Shown here piece after piece: positions 1 through 8,129 of a stretch of DNA of 54,374 nucleotides. The translations under genes and the position numbers were made by a program. Origin of the DNA: Muribaculaceae bacterium (GTDB taxonomy: Bacteria > Bacteroidota > Bacteroidia > Bacteroidales > Muribaculaceae). The stretch is taken from the NCBI GenBank assembly GCA_017424575.1, contig JAFOYQ010000083.1, positions 1 through 54,374 on the forward strand. Direction: 5' to 3'. Numbering within the stretch: position 1 is the first letter of the stretch; the number at the start of each line of letters is the position of its first letter. The notes beneath the pieces were generated by a model that saw only the letters and a list, made by a program, of their open reading frames with translations, searched no databases and was not told the DNA's origin.

Positions 1-1
1 A

Positions 2-109
2 GGCTACAAACTTGCTGGGCCTCTTCGTACCTCCTACATTGACGGAGTATGGAATCAGGAAGACCCAGAACAATGGTTGTCGATAATTCAGATTCCTATT
101 GAGGCATAA
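2..109 (+). CDS. GyrI-like effector-binding domain protein, C-terminal fragment
   Basis: The window opens inside a reading frame that ends at TAA 107-109, giving 35 residues. They resemble the C-terminal end of GyrI-like small-molecule-binding domains, which close many AraC-type multidrug regulators, with a typical run of Gly-Pro-Leu-Arg, then Tyr-Ile-Asp-Gly-Val-Trp, then Pro-Glu-Gln-Trp and a final Ile-Gln-Ile-Pro-Ile-Glu. The N-terminal part, including any DNA-binding domain, lies outside the window, so regulator versus stand-alone binding protein cannot be decided. A strong hairpin follows directly after the stop codon. Confidence 0.6.
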   Translation, partial: GYKLAGPLRTSYIDGVWNQEDPEQWLSIIQIPIEA

Positions 110-114
110 ATTGA

Positions 115-160
115 GTGGCGTATGTAGTGAACATTGTAGTTCGCTCATACGCCACCTTAG
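115..160 (+). terminator. Hairpin terminator after the GyrI-like gene
   Basis: A 10-bp perfect stem (GTGGCGTATG at 115-124 with CATACGCCAC at 146-155) continues inward as a second 6-bp stem with one G-U pair (GTGAAC/GTTCGC), and is followed by a modestly T-rich stretch. It starts 5 nt after the stop codon. The rest of 161-377 is AT-rich and shows no convincing gene. Confidence 0.55.
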
Positions 161-377
161 TTTATTCACAATGCATCTCTGGAAGATGCTTGATTTCAGT
201 GCTTTACTTTCAAAAGTTTTATATGCCTTTGCATTTGTAGTTTTTTGGCTTAATTACGACCTTCATGTAGCCTTCTATGTAGAATTTCGCAATTTTCGTA
301 AAACCCAATACTGAAAATCAATTAGTTAAAAATTAAAAAACCGCTCCAATTGATTGCCTTTTATTATTGTATTAACC

Positions 378-1664
378 TCAGATTTGCAATAACGTAAGCA
401 GGTCGGCGACGATAAAGGTGCTGCCGCCAATGAAGATAGTGTCGGATGGTTGAGCGACTGCAAGGGCTGCGTTGTAGGCGTCCTCTACCGAGGGGTATTG
501 CTCCCCTATCAAGCCACATTGGGTGGCAATTTCGGCAAGTTGCGTTGCAGGCATTGCGCGCTCGATTTGTGCATTAGTGAAGTAATATTGAGCCGTTTTT
601 GGCATCATTTCGAGAATATGGCTCACATCTTTATCGTTGACAAAACCGATAACCATGTGGAGTGTACCCTCTATAGAGTGTAAACGGCGTGAGATATATT
701 CCCAACCACCTACATTATGTCCTGTATCGCATACCACATGGGGATTGCGTTGCAATGTCATCCAACGTCCCATCAAACCAGTGAGGGTGGTTACATGAGC
801 GAAGCCCTCTTTTACTGCTTGCGATGTGATAGAAAGTCCTTGTGCTTCAAGCAATGGCAATGCAGTTAAGATAGTAGCAGCATTTTTAGGTTGGCAATCG
901 CCAACAAGTTCGCCTACGATATCACCATAGCGAGTGGCACGATAGAGAACGCTATCGTTGAGCGATTCAACGCTATCAAAGCAGTTATTATCTTCAGCAA
1001 ACGATATGGGGGCATGTTGCTCTATAGCCTTTTGAACAAACACTTCACGCACTTCACCTTGTGCTTCACCAATAACAACTGGCACACTCGATTTTATAAT
1101 TCCAGCTTTTTCTGAAGCAATAGCGGGTAGTGTATTGCCAAGAAATGCAGTGTGATCAAATGATATGTTTGTGATGATGCTCAATATCGGAGTGATGATA
1201 TTTGTGCTATCCAATCGGCCACCAAGACCAGTCTCAATTACTGCAATGTCAACTTTTTCATTAGCGAAATACTCAAATGCCATTGTCATTGTCAATTCAA
1301 AGAACGAGGGGTGGCAGTTGAGCGACATGGCACGATAGCGATTTACAAAATCGATGACAGCCTCATGCGAAATCATTTTCCCATTCACCCTAATACGTTC
1401 ACGAAAATCAACCAAGTGTGGCGAGGTGTAAAGTCCCACTCTATATCCTGCTGATTGGAGTATTGCAGCAATAGTATGTGCAGTTGAGCCCTTCCCATTA
1501 GTACCTGCAATGTGGATAGACCTATATTTCAAATGTGGATTACCAAACTGATTATCGAGCAACTTAACTGTATCAAGTCCAGGCTTATAGGCTGTAGCAC
1601 CAACACGTTGAAACATTGGCATACTTGTATAAAGAAACTCTATTGCGTCGTTATATTCTTTCAT
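378..1664 (-). CDS. folC: Bifunctional folylpolyglutamate/dihydrofolate synthase
   Basis: FolC is a Mur-ligase-family enzyme that uses ATP to add glutamate to dihydropteroate and to reduced folates in the cytoplasm. The 428-residue product has the usual length. The ATP-binding loop GTNGKGS lies at residues 54-60, and the folate-binding region ETGLGGRLDSTN at about 144-155; the C-terminal Mur ligase domain carries the CDTGHN signature. It is the last gene of a minus-strand operon, one base after the chromate transporter pair, with no promoter of its own visible. The window also holds folK about 6 kb away, so two folate genes lie in different operons. Confidence 0.95.
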   Translation of the reverse strand: MKEYNDAIEFLYTSMPMFQRVGATAYKPGLDTVKLLDNQFGNPHLKYRSIHIAGTNGKGSTAHTIAAILQSAGYRVGLYTSPHLVDFRERIRVNGKMISHEAVIDFVNRYRAMSLNCHPSFFELTMTMAFEYFANEKVDIAVIETGLGGRLDSTNIITPILSIITNISFDHTAFLGNTLPAIASEKAGIIKSSVPVVIGEAQGEVREVFVQKAIEQHAPISFAEDNNCFDSVESLNDSVLYRATRYGDIVGELVGDCQPKNAATILTALPLLEAQGLSITSQAVKEGFAHVTTLTGLMGRWMTLQRNPHVVCDTGHNVGGWEYISRRLHSIEGTLHMVIGFVNDKDVSHILEMMPKTAQYYFTNAQIERAMPATQLAEIATQCGLIGEQYPSVEDAYNAALAVAQPSDTIFIGGSTFIVADLLTLLQI

Positions 1665-1665
1665 A

Positions 1666-2235
1666 TCAATATATTAAATACCCAGTAATACCTGCAAGAA
1701 TTATTACTAATATAGGGTGAAGTTTTGCAAAATACACCAAACAAAATGCAGATACACAAATAATAATGCTTTTAATTATTTCAGGTTGCTCAGTTCCAAA
1801 ATTTTGAGTATTCATCAATAGCAATGCAGCCGATGCAATAAGCCCCACGATTACGATGCGTAATCCCATAAATATACCCTTAATGGCAATACTTTCTTTG
1901 TGTCGAGCGATGAAATGACTTGTGTACATTACCATCAATGCAGGGGGAAGAACAACTACAAATGTACATAATATTGAGCCCAAAATGCCCCATATAGGAG
2001 CTGCCAACTCGGGCGAAGCCGATGCTGGTGCCACATAACCGATATAAGTAGCAGAGTTAACACCAATTGCACCTGGAGTCATTTGTGAGATTGCAACAAT
2101 ATCGGTAAATACTTGAGGGGTAATCCATCCATTACCAACTATTTCACGCTCTATTAAAGAAAGCATTGCATAACCACCACCAAAGCCAAACAAGCCAATC
2201 TTGAAGTAGCTCCACATCAATTTAAGATAAATCAT
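1666..2235 (-). CDS. Chromate transporter, short-chain subunit (second of pair)
   Basis: This is a 189-residue membrane protein of the CHR family with one CHR domain. It has the N-terminal signature FGFGGGYAML at about residues 16-25, followed by the IVAISQMTPGAIGVNSATYIG region. Short-chain CHR proteins occur as adjacent pairs that probably assemble as an antiparallel heterodimer, equal to one long-chain ChrA. Its start overlaps the stop of the upstream CHR gene by 4 nt, which suggests translational coupling. CHR proteins export chromate where tested, but the physiological anion in gut anaerobes is unknown; sulfate or another oxyanion is possible. Confidence 0.9.
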   Translation of the reverse strand: MIYLKLMWSYFKIGLFGFGGGYAMLSLIEREIVGNGWITPQVFTDIVAISQMTPGAIGVNSATYIGYVAPASASPELAAPIWGILGSILCTFVVVLPPALMVMYTSHFIARHKESIAIKGIFMGLRIVIVGLIASAALLLMNTQNFGTEQPEIIKSIIICVSAFCLVYFAKLHPILVIILAGITGYLIY

Positions 2236-2819
2236 TGCTCAGAGACCTCCTTTCGTTGAATTATGCGTGAGTGTTGATGTCGCAACCATAAATAACCACC
2301 AAGACCACCCAATATGATAAATACAATGGGATTAGAAATAATGGGAAGTTTTGACCATATCAATAGTGCAACAACAATGGGTATTGCGACAGTTTTCCAC
2401 CCTATTTTTGCGACTTTAGCATTTTTGAAAACAGGAGCTATAATCAATGCCACTACTGCTGGACGAATACCTCGAAATATATTATTGAGGGTTTCGTTGC
2501 TCTTTATCATGTCGGGTGTGAGAAATATCGCAATAAACAGTATCATAGCAAATGATGGAATAATAGTACCTAATGCTGATATTACAGCACCTCGACGACC
2601 TCGAATTTTATCGCCAACAGCCACAGCCATATTTACAGCCAAAATACCAGGGATTGATTGTGCTACGGCTAAGAGATCGAGAAACTCCTCTTTTGTAACC
2701 CAATGTTTTTTATCTACTATCTCCTTTTCAATGATTGAAATCATGGCCCAACCTCCACCAAAGGTGAACGCTCCAATCTTAAAAAAGACAATAAATAATT
2801 GAATTAATATATTATTCAT
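2232..2819 (-). CDS. Chromate transporter, short-chain subunit (first of pair)
   Basis: This 195-residue partner of the CHR pair carries the same family motifs: FTFGGGWAM near residue 18 and LAVAQSIPGILAVNMA near residues 48-63. Several hydrophobic segments follow, ending in a short basic tail. It is the first gene of the operon CHR-CHR-folC, with a TAnnTTTG promoter element 24 nt upstream. The two subunits differ clearly in sequence, so they are an old heteromeric pair and not a recent duplication. Substrate is inferred from family only. Confidence 0.9.
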   Translation of the reverse strand: MNNILIQLFIVFFKIGAFTFGGGWAMISIIEKEIVDKKHWVTKEEFLDLLAVAQSIPGILAVNMAVAVGDKIRGRRGAVISALGTIIPSFAMILFIAIFLTPDMIKSNETLNNIFRGIRPAVVALIIAPVFKNAKVAKIGWKTVAIPIVVALLIWSKLPIISNPIVFIILGGLGGYLWLRHQHSRIIQRKEVSEQ

Positions 2820-2842
2820 ATAGGATAATCAAAAAGCAAGTG

Positions 2843-2850
2843 CAAAATTA
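2843..2850 (-). promoter_or_regulatory. Promoter -7 element for the chromate transporter operon
   Basis: On the minus strand this reads TAATTTTG, matching the Bacteroidetes -7 consensus TAnnTTTG, 23 nt before the start codon at 2819. No clear -33 element is seen. It stands back-to-back with the META lipoprotein promoter. Confidence 0.5.
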
Positions 2851-2924
2851 CATAAATAAACCACATAAAATGATAAAATCCCCCAATTATATTTGCCTCA
2901 GCCACAAAATCCACTTTTTTTCAC

Positions 2925-2932
2925 TATCTTTG
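2925..2932 (+). promoter_or_regulatory. Promoter -7 element for META-aroE-yeiH-comEC
   Basis: TATCTTTG is a perfect TAnnTTTG element, 25 nt before the start codon at 2958. The following three genes have gaps of only 14-19 nt and no further such element, so this promoter probably serves the whole run. Confidence 0.65.
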
Positions 2933-2957
2933 TTGCTTATTACTAATATTACATTTT

Positions 2958-3947
2958 ATGCAGATGAAACATTTATCTCAAATCATATTTACCTCAGTTG
3001 TTACTGTTTTTTCTCTTTCAAGTTGTAGTCTTCTCAACGATATTTTCAACAAAACTACCGACAATTCCACTTTAGTATCAAAAGAAGTGCATGATGAAAG
3101 TGCAAATATTGTTGTTAAACCTATCGTAAAGGAACAGGAAGAAGCCCAAGAGAAAAAAGCAACTAAAAAGACTTCTACAAAAAAGACCAGCACTAAAAAA
3201 GAGAGTGCATCAAACAATCCTATCGATGCAGAAATACCTTCGAGTGTAATCAACGGCAATTGGACTGTGTGTATTGCTATGGGGAAAGCAACCAGTGGTG
3301 ATGAACGCCCTTACATAATTTTTGATGAAGCAACAAAAACTATGTATGCCAACAATGGCTGTAATACACTTAATGCAGAATACAAAATTTCAAATGGTAA
3401 TATCGAGTTCATCAACATGCTCTCGACTCAACGTTATTGCCACGATGCTCAATATGAAATGGAGATAAATCAAGCGCTTGCTAATGCAAAAGCCGTTTCG
3501 GTAAAGGCCGTTGGCAACGAATATTATATGACATTCTTAAATATCAAAAACGAAGCATTAATGACTCTTCGCAAACCAAATCTTGACTTTATCAACGGCA
3601 CTTGGAAAATAACTAAAGTTAATAGCACAAGTTGCAAAAACAAAAATATCGAATTAGCTTTAGATATTGAAGATTTGAAAGTGCATGGCAATGTTGGTTG
3701 CAACATCGTAAATGGATCTCTCCTACTCGATGCAAGCAAAGCCAATTCTATTATGTTTCTCGATTTGATTTCTACTATGAAATCTTGTCCCGATTTAGCA
3801 TTGGAAACTGAAATTCTAATGGCTCTTGAGCAAACCGAATATTACAAAAAGGGGAAAGATGATAAAATTCTCTTTTTGTGCGACAAAGACAACAATGTAG
3901 TGCTTGAACTCACATCTACAACCGAAAATTACATTCAAGACAAATAG
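2958..3947 (+). CDS. Lipoprotein with two META (HslJ-like) domains
   Basis: The 329-residue product starts with a lipoprotein signal peptide ending in a lipobox (Leu-Ser-Ser-Cys, Cys at about residue 23). A Lys/Thr/Ser-rich low-complexity linker covers residues about 60-85. Two META-type domains follow, about residues 95-205 and 208-320; each has a GNW or GTW start and a conserved NGCN or VGCN cysteine pattern. META domains occur in HslJ-like heat-inducible or envelope-stress proteins, but no enzymatic role is established. An in-frame ATG two codons downstream is an equally good start. It is the first gene of the operon with aroE, yeiH and comEC. Confidence 0.8.
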   Translation: MQMKHLSQIIFTSVVTVFSLSSCSLLNDIFNKTTDNSTLVSKEVHDESANIVVKPIVKEQEEAQEKKATKKTSTKKTSTKKESASNNPIDAEIPSSVINGNWTVCIAMGKATSGDERPYIIFDEATKTMYANNGCNTLNAEYKISNGNIEFINMLSTQRYCHDAQYEMEINQALANAKAVSVKAVGNEYYMTFLNIKNEALMTLRKPNLDFINGTWKITKVNSTSCKNKNIELALDIEDLKVHGNVGCNIVNGSLLLDASKANSIMFLDLISTMKSCPDLALETEILMALEQTEYYKKGKDDKILFLCDKDNNVVLELTSTTENYIQDK

Positions 3948-3966
3948 TCGCAATAATTAATTTAGC

Positions 3967-4716
3967 ATGTCACGCAAGGAGTTATTCGGATTGGTGGGAT
4001 ATCCTTTAGGCCATTCATTCTCAGAGAGTTTTTTTAACAACAAATTCAACTCTGAAGGTATAGATGCGCAATATCTTAATTTTGAGATTCCCAATATTAA
4101 TGAGTTTAGAAATATCATTAATACCAACACCAATTTGCGTGGACTAAATGTAACAATCCCATATAAAGAACAAGTTATTCCATATCTTGATGATATTGAC
4201 ATAACTGCATCAGAGATTGGAGCTGTTAATGTTGTAAAATTTATTAGGAATGGGAATAATCTTATCCTAAAAGGCTTTAACTCAGATGTGATAGGATTTT
4301 GCAATTCACTAAAGCCATTGCTTAAACCACACCACACTCACGCATTGGTATTGGGGACTGGAGGAGCGGCAAAAGCGATTACTCACGGGTTAAAGAGTCT
4401 TGGCATTGAACCCATATACGTATCTCGCACTAAGAAAGATGGCGTTTTAACATACAATGAATTAACTCCCGGAATTATTGAGAAGTATCAGGTTATTGTA
4501 AATACCACTCCTGCTGGAATGTATCCGCTTGTTGATACTTGTCCTGATATACCTTATCATCTCCTCACACCTCAACACCTATGTTACGATGTTGTATATA
4601 ATCCAGAGGTCACTTTATTCATGAAAAAATCTCAAGAACAGGGCGCTGTGGTGAAGAATGGTCTTGAGATGTTAATACTGCAAGCACTCGCAGCGTGGGA
4701 AATATGGAATAGTTAA
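3967..4716 (+). CDS. aroE: Shikimate dehydrogenase
   Basis: AroE reduces 3-dehydroshikimate to shikimate with NADPH, step four of the pathway to chorismate and aromatic amino acids. The 249-residue product has the substrate-binding start GYPLGHSFSESFFN at about residues 11-24, the catalytic-lysine motif NVTIPYKE at about 60-67, and the nucleotide-binding loop LGTGGAAKAI at about 122-131. It is slightly shorter than the E. coli enzyme, which is normal for Bacteroidetes. It follows the META lipoprotein by 19 nt and precedes the YeiH-type transporter by 15 nt. The neighbours share no obvious pathway with it. Confidence 0.95.
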   Translation: MSRKELFGLVGYPLGHSFSESFFNNKFNSEGIDAQYLNFEIPNINEFRNIINTNTNLRGLNVTIPYKEQVIPYLDDIDITASEIGAVNVVKFIRNGNNLILKGFNSDVIGFCNSLKPLLKPHHTHALVLGTGGAAKAITHGLKSLGIEPIYVSRTKKDGVLTYNELTPGIIEKYQVIVNTTPAGMYPLVDTCPDIPYHLLTPQHLCYDVVYNPEVTLFMKKSQEQGAVVKNGLEMLILQALAAWEIWNS

Positions 4717-4726
4717 GTTTTAATTC

Positions 4727-4779
4727 ACATTATGACTAATAAAATCATCTACATTATGACTAATAAAATCATCTACATT
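4727..4779 (+). repeat. Perfect 24-bp tandem duplication across a start codon
   Basis: The unit ACATTATGACTAATAAAATC plus ATCT occurs twice back to back (4727-4750, 4751-4774), followed by the first five bases of a third copy. Each unit contains the ATG and opening codons MTNKI of the downstream transporter gene. The unit length is a multiple of three, so the frame is kept and two equivalent starts exist, at 4732 and 4756. Confidence 0.95.
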
Positions 4780-5697
4780 CTACTCATTGCATTAGTAATA
4801 TTTCCATTTGATCTGGTGGGATTTGGAAACATTATTACACCTGCAATAGCACTATTTTTAGGGCTTGCATTTGCTTTAATTTTCAAAAATCCTTATCCCA
4901 AGTTTAATAAAAAAACTTCAAAATATCTACTTCAAGCATCGGTTGTGGGATTAGGATTTGGCATGAATGTTACCGAATCGCTAAAATCGGGAGGTGACGG
5001 AATGTTATTTACCATTGCATCAGTAATAGGTGTTATGGTTTTAGGTGTAGTGATAGGCAAATGGCTACACTTAAACAAAAAAGCATCTTACCTAATTGCC
5101 TCAGGAACGGCAATTTGCGGAGGTAGTGCCATCGCAGCTGTGGGACCAATCGTAAAAGCTAATGAACATGAAATGGCTGTTTCGCTTGGCGTTGTATTTA
5201 TTCTTAATGCCATTGCATTATTTATATTCCCAGCAATTGGACACTATTTTGAATTAAGTGAGATTCAATTTGGCACATGGGCAGCAATTGCCATTCACGA
5301 CACCTCGTCGGTGGTAGGTGCAGGGGAAGCTTATGGTCCAATTGCGTTGCAAACTGCAACTTTGGTAAAACTAACTCGTGCCCTATGGATTATTCCATTA
5401 GCAATCGTAACCATGTTTATCTTTCGTGACAAAACGAGCAAGATTTCAATCCCTTGGTTTATTTTTATGTTTATCCTTGCAATGGTAATCAATACCTATT
5501 GCAATCTCCATCAACAACTCACATCGTCACTCCTATGGATTGCTAAAAAAGGATTAGTTTTGACCTTATTTTTAATTGGGGCGAGTCTTTCATTATCTAC
5601 AATAAAGGCTGTAGGCATAAAACCACTTATTTTAGCAATTACTTTATGGATTATCATTGGAATAGGTAGTTTTGTTGTTGTAACTACGACAATCTAA
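4732..5697 (+). CDS. YeiH-family putative sulfate exporter (UPF0324)
   Basis: This is a polytopic inner-membrane protein of 321 residues with about ten hydrophobic segments. The family hallmarks are visible: LGFGMNVTESLKSGG near residues 77-91, the glycine-rich ASGTAICGGSAIAAVGPIV near 123-141, and AIHDTSSVVGAGEAYG near 186-201. YeiH-like proteins are annotated as putative sulfate exporters on limited evidence. A tandem duplication gives two possible starts. The shorter start at 4756, giving 313 residues, is likely ancestral because the first eight residues are an exact copy of the next eight. Confidence 0.88.
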   Translation: MTNKIIYIMTNKIIYILLIALVIFPFDLVGFGNIITPAIALFLGLAFALIFKNPYPKFNKKTSKYLLQASVVGLGFGMNVTESLKSGGDGMLFTIASVIGVMVLGVVIGKWLHLNKKASYLIASGTAICGGSAIAAVGPIVKANEHEMAVSLGVVFILNAIALFIFPAIGHYFELSEIQFGTWAAIAIHDTSSVVGAGEAYGPIALQTATLVKLTRALWIIPLAIVTMFIFRDKTSKISIPWFIFMFILAMVINTYCNLHQQLTSSLLWIAKKGLVLTLFLIGASLSLSTIKAVGIKPLILAITLWIIIGIGSFVVVTTTI

Positions 5698-5711
5698 ATC
5701 AGTCACAAACT

Positions 5712-7742
5712 ATGCGTATATCGTTGTCATCGATTCCTTTGCTCCCAATCCTTATTGGGGTTGTGTGTGGAACAATTTTTGACACGATATTACCCTCTAT
5801 TTTTATTATTGCCACAATAATATGTGCCGTCATTGCATTTATTGCCAAACGAAATATTATTGCAATCATTCTTTTAGCAACGACATTAGGATGGGGCAAC
5901 TCTACGATTAGAAATGCACCTATAATAAATAATGAATACCTCGAAAAAGAACTAATATTTGAGGGTACTGCACTATCAATACATGAAAAAGATGAGATTC
6001 GCACTATTGTAGTAGAATTAGATGGCGTAAAAGATTCCTCTTTACATCACCATATCCCACTCGTTAAAAGTTGTCTTTATATCCCATCTCTAAACCCTAT
6101 TATTGAAGTGGGAGATAGAATTGCATATCTTGGCACTCTTGAACTTCTAAAAGACCGACGCGACTTACCTTATGAATTTGACATCGTGCGTCATTATAAT
6201 CGTAAAGGTATTTATACATCATCATTTATACAACCTGAGGATATTATCATTGTAAACAGCAATAATAGCTGGATATCCCAACTTGAAAAATATCGCAACA
6301 ATATCACACATTTAATTGCATCATTACCTCTATCATCGGGAAGTATCGAATTTTTGAATGCAACAATCACTGGCGACACATCGATGATAGATAATGAACA
6401 GCGAATAAAATATTCAACTTCAGGATTGGCGCATATATTAGCATTGAGTGGGCTACATGTTGGTATTATCACACTATTTATTGCGTTTATTCTCTACCCT
6501 ATTAACATTGTCAAAGGTGGGAGATTGAGATATAGCATAACTATTATTTTACTATGGTTATATGCTATCATGACAGGTCTATCGCCATCGGTAACTCGTG
6601 CTGTAATAATGGCAACAGTATTCCTCACGGCACACATACTTCAACGCCATCATAGTCCATTTAACTCGCTATGCCTTGCTGCAATAATATTACTTATAAT
6701 AACCCCCGAATCACTTTATAACATCGGTTTTCAATTATCATTTATTGCAGTTGCATCAATCTTATTATTCGCAGAGCCTCTAAACCCTATTTCTCAGCGA
6801 AATCGCATACTTCACAATATAACATCAATTGCGTGTGTATCAATGGCTGCAATGATAGGAACTGGAATTATATCTGCGTTCTATTTTCACAATTTCCCTG
6901 TATATTTTCTTCTCGCCAACATTGCAACCTCTTATCTACTACCAATAATCATTATAGGTGGTATTATTGCAATAATATCTATGGCAATAGGCATTGAGCC
7001 GATATGGATATGTCATTGCATTGATTTCTTATACAGCATTATTGATTGGCTCACTACTTTTATCACATCTCTACCAGGTGCACAAATCGATAAAATATAT
7101 TTTAATGGATGGATTATACTCCCATATTTTGTTGCTATAATAGCTTTATTCGTTTCAATCTATAAAAAGAAATGGAGATGGAGTATTTTGGCTTTATGTT
7201 TCGGTATTTTTACCATTATCATGGGATATGCCACACAACCACAACACAATACTACCGAATATTTTATTCCTCGCAATTCATATTATACCAACATCGTAAT
7301 GCGCGACACTACTGCCATGTATCTTATTTCAACAAGTAAAGGTGGTGATTCAATCGACGCACTTGATAAATGCGCAGATAAGTATGCCGATTATATGGGC
7401 TGGCATGATGTAGATAGCATCACTCACGTTCCCTTCTCATTCTCTACAACAAGATTATATCGCAAAGATAACTTTGTAATAGTGGGAAATGACGTCATAT
7501 ATATAATCGACAATGAAAATGACATTTATCCAATTAACATTAAACCACGATATGCTCTCGTGTGCCGTGACTTCAAAGGAAATGTTTTAGATATTCCCAA
7601 AACAATTAATCCCGACACCATACTACTAAGTAGTGATTTACATAAGAAACGGCATCTTAGATATGTCGATTCTTGTCGCATTCATGATATCCCTCACATA
7701 TCACTCCGCGACACTTGCTTTCATAGAGTAATTATTGAGTAA
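5712..7742 (+). CDS. comEC: ComEC/Rec2-family DNA-uptake channel protein
   Basis: ComEC forms the inner-membrane channel that imports single-stranded DNA during natural transformation. The 676-residue product has N-terminal membrane segments, a DUF4131-like soluble region at about 60-210, and the polytopic Competence domain from about 210 to 490, starting with the typical SGLAHILALSGLHVGI. The region after about residue 510 is short and lacks the HxHxDH metal motif of the beta-lactamase-like domain. This is therefore the short Bacteroidetes form of ComEC. It ends the aroE operon, and no other competence gene is in view, so actual transformability is unknown. Confidence 0.9.
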   Translation: MRISLSSIPLLPILIGVVCGTIFDTILPSIFIIATIICAVIAFIAKRNIIAIILLATTLGWGNSTIRNAPIINNEYLEKELIFEGTALSIHEKDEIRTIVVELDGVKDSSLHHHIPLVKSCLYIPSLNPIIEVGDRIAYLGTLELLKDRRDLPYEFDIVRHYNRKGIYTSSFIQPEDIIIVNSNNSWISQLEKYRNNITHLIASLPLSSGSIEFLNATITGDTSMIDNEQRIKYSTSGLAHILALSGLHVGIITLFIAFILYPINIVKGGRLRYSITIILLWLYAIMTGLSPSVTRAVIMATVFLTAHILQRHHSPFNSLCLAAIILLIITPESLYNIGFQLSFIAVASILLFAEPLNPISQRNRILHNITSIACVSMAAMIGTGIISAFYFHNFPVYFLLANIATSYLLPIIIIGGIIAIISMAIGIEPIWICHCIDFLYSIIDWLTTFITSLPGAQIDKIYFNGWIILPYFVAIIALFVSIYKKKWRWSILALCFGIFTIIMGYATQPQHNTTEYFIPRNSYYTNIVMRDTTAMYLISTSKGGDSIDALDKCADKYADYMGWHDVDSITHVPFSFSTTRLYRKDNFVIVGNDVIYIIDNENDIYPINIKPRYALVCRDFKGNVLDIPKTINPDTILLSSDLHKKRHLRYVDSCRIHDIPHISLRDTCFHRVIIE

Positions 7743-7756
7743 TAGATATATAACAA

Positions 7757-8128
7757 TTAGTCGGTTAATTCCTTATACCCTTTTGTAAAAAACGAATATG
7801 AGAAATCCTTTTCTCTCAGCACCACATCATTCCATACTACAATATCCAAATCGATGGGGATACTCCCTTGCAACTTTGATTCGGGAGTGCGGCCACATTG
7901 TTTTTCCCATAGTTTTAGGGCTGATGTTGCCTCAAGTAATTCCATGTCGGTATTAGCAATTGCTACAGCATTTAGATATGACGCATCTTTACCATTCAAC
8001 GCTGGTGTCTCATATATCGACGATACTCTAACATCACAAAACAAAGTTTTGAGATGTTTCATTGACTCAGTCATTTGCTGTTGTCGGTCGGCGCTATTAC
8101 TTCCTATTCCAATAACCAAAGTGTTCAT
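7757..8128 (-). CDS. folK: 2-amino-4-hydroxy-6-hydroxymethyldihydropteridine pyrophosphokinase
   Basis: HPPK transfers pyrophosphate from ATP to 6-hydroxymethyl-dihydropterin in folate synthesis. The product is 123 residues from the ATG at 8128, shorter than the usual 150-160, with GIGSNSADR near the N-terminus, SSIYETPA, YLNAV, and the signature PIDLDIVVWND. A start four codons earlier (8140) would overlap tex; 8128 begins one base after the tex stop and directly at the conserved core. The C-terminal part after the metal-binding Asp pair is truncated or diverged relative to longer homologues. It is the last gene of the acyltransferase-phosphoesterase-tex-folK run. Confidence 0.85.
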   Translation of the reverse strand: MNTLVIGIGSNSADRQQQMTESMKHLKTLFCDVRVSSIYETPALNGKDASYLNAVAIANTDMELLEATSALKLWEKQCGRTPESKLQGSIPIDLDIVVWNDVVLREKDFSYSFFTKGYKELTD

Positions 8129-8129
8129 T

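Noticed and set aside
99-314. Plus-strand frame of 71 residues after the GyrI-like gene
   Set aside because: It would start at a TTG inside the preceding gene and run through the terminator hairpin; the translated sequence looks random.
2314-2802. Plus-strand frame of 162 residues
   Set aside because: It is the antisense shadow of a well-supported chromate transporter gene.
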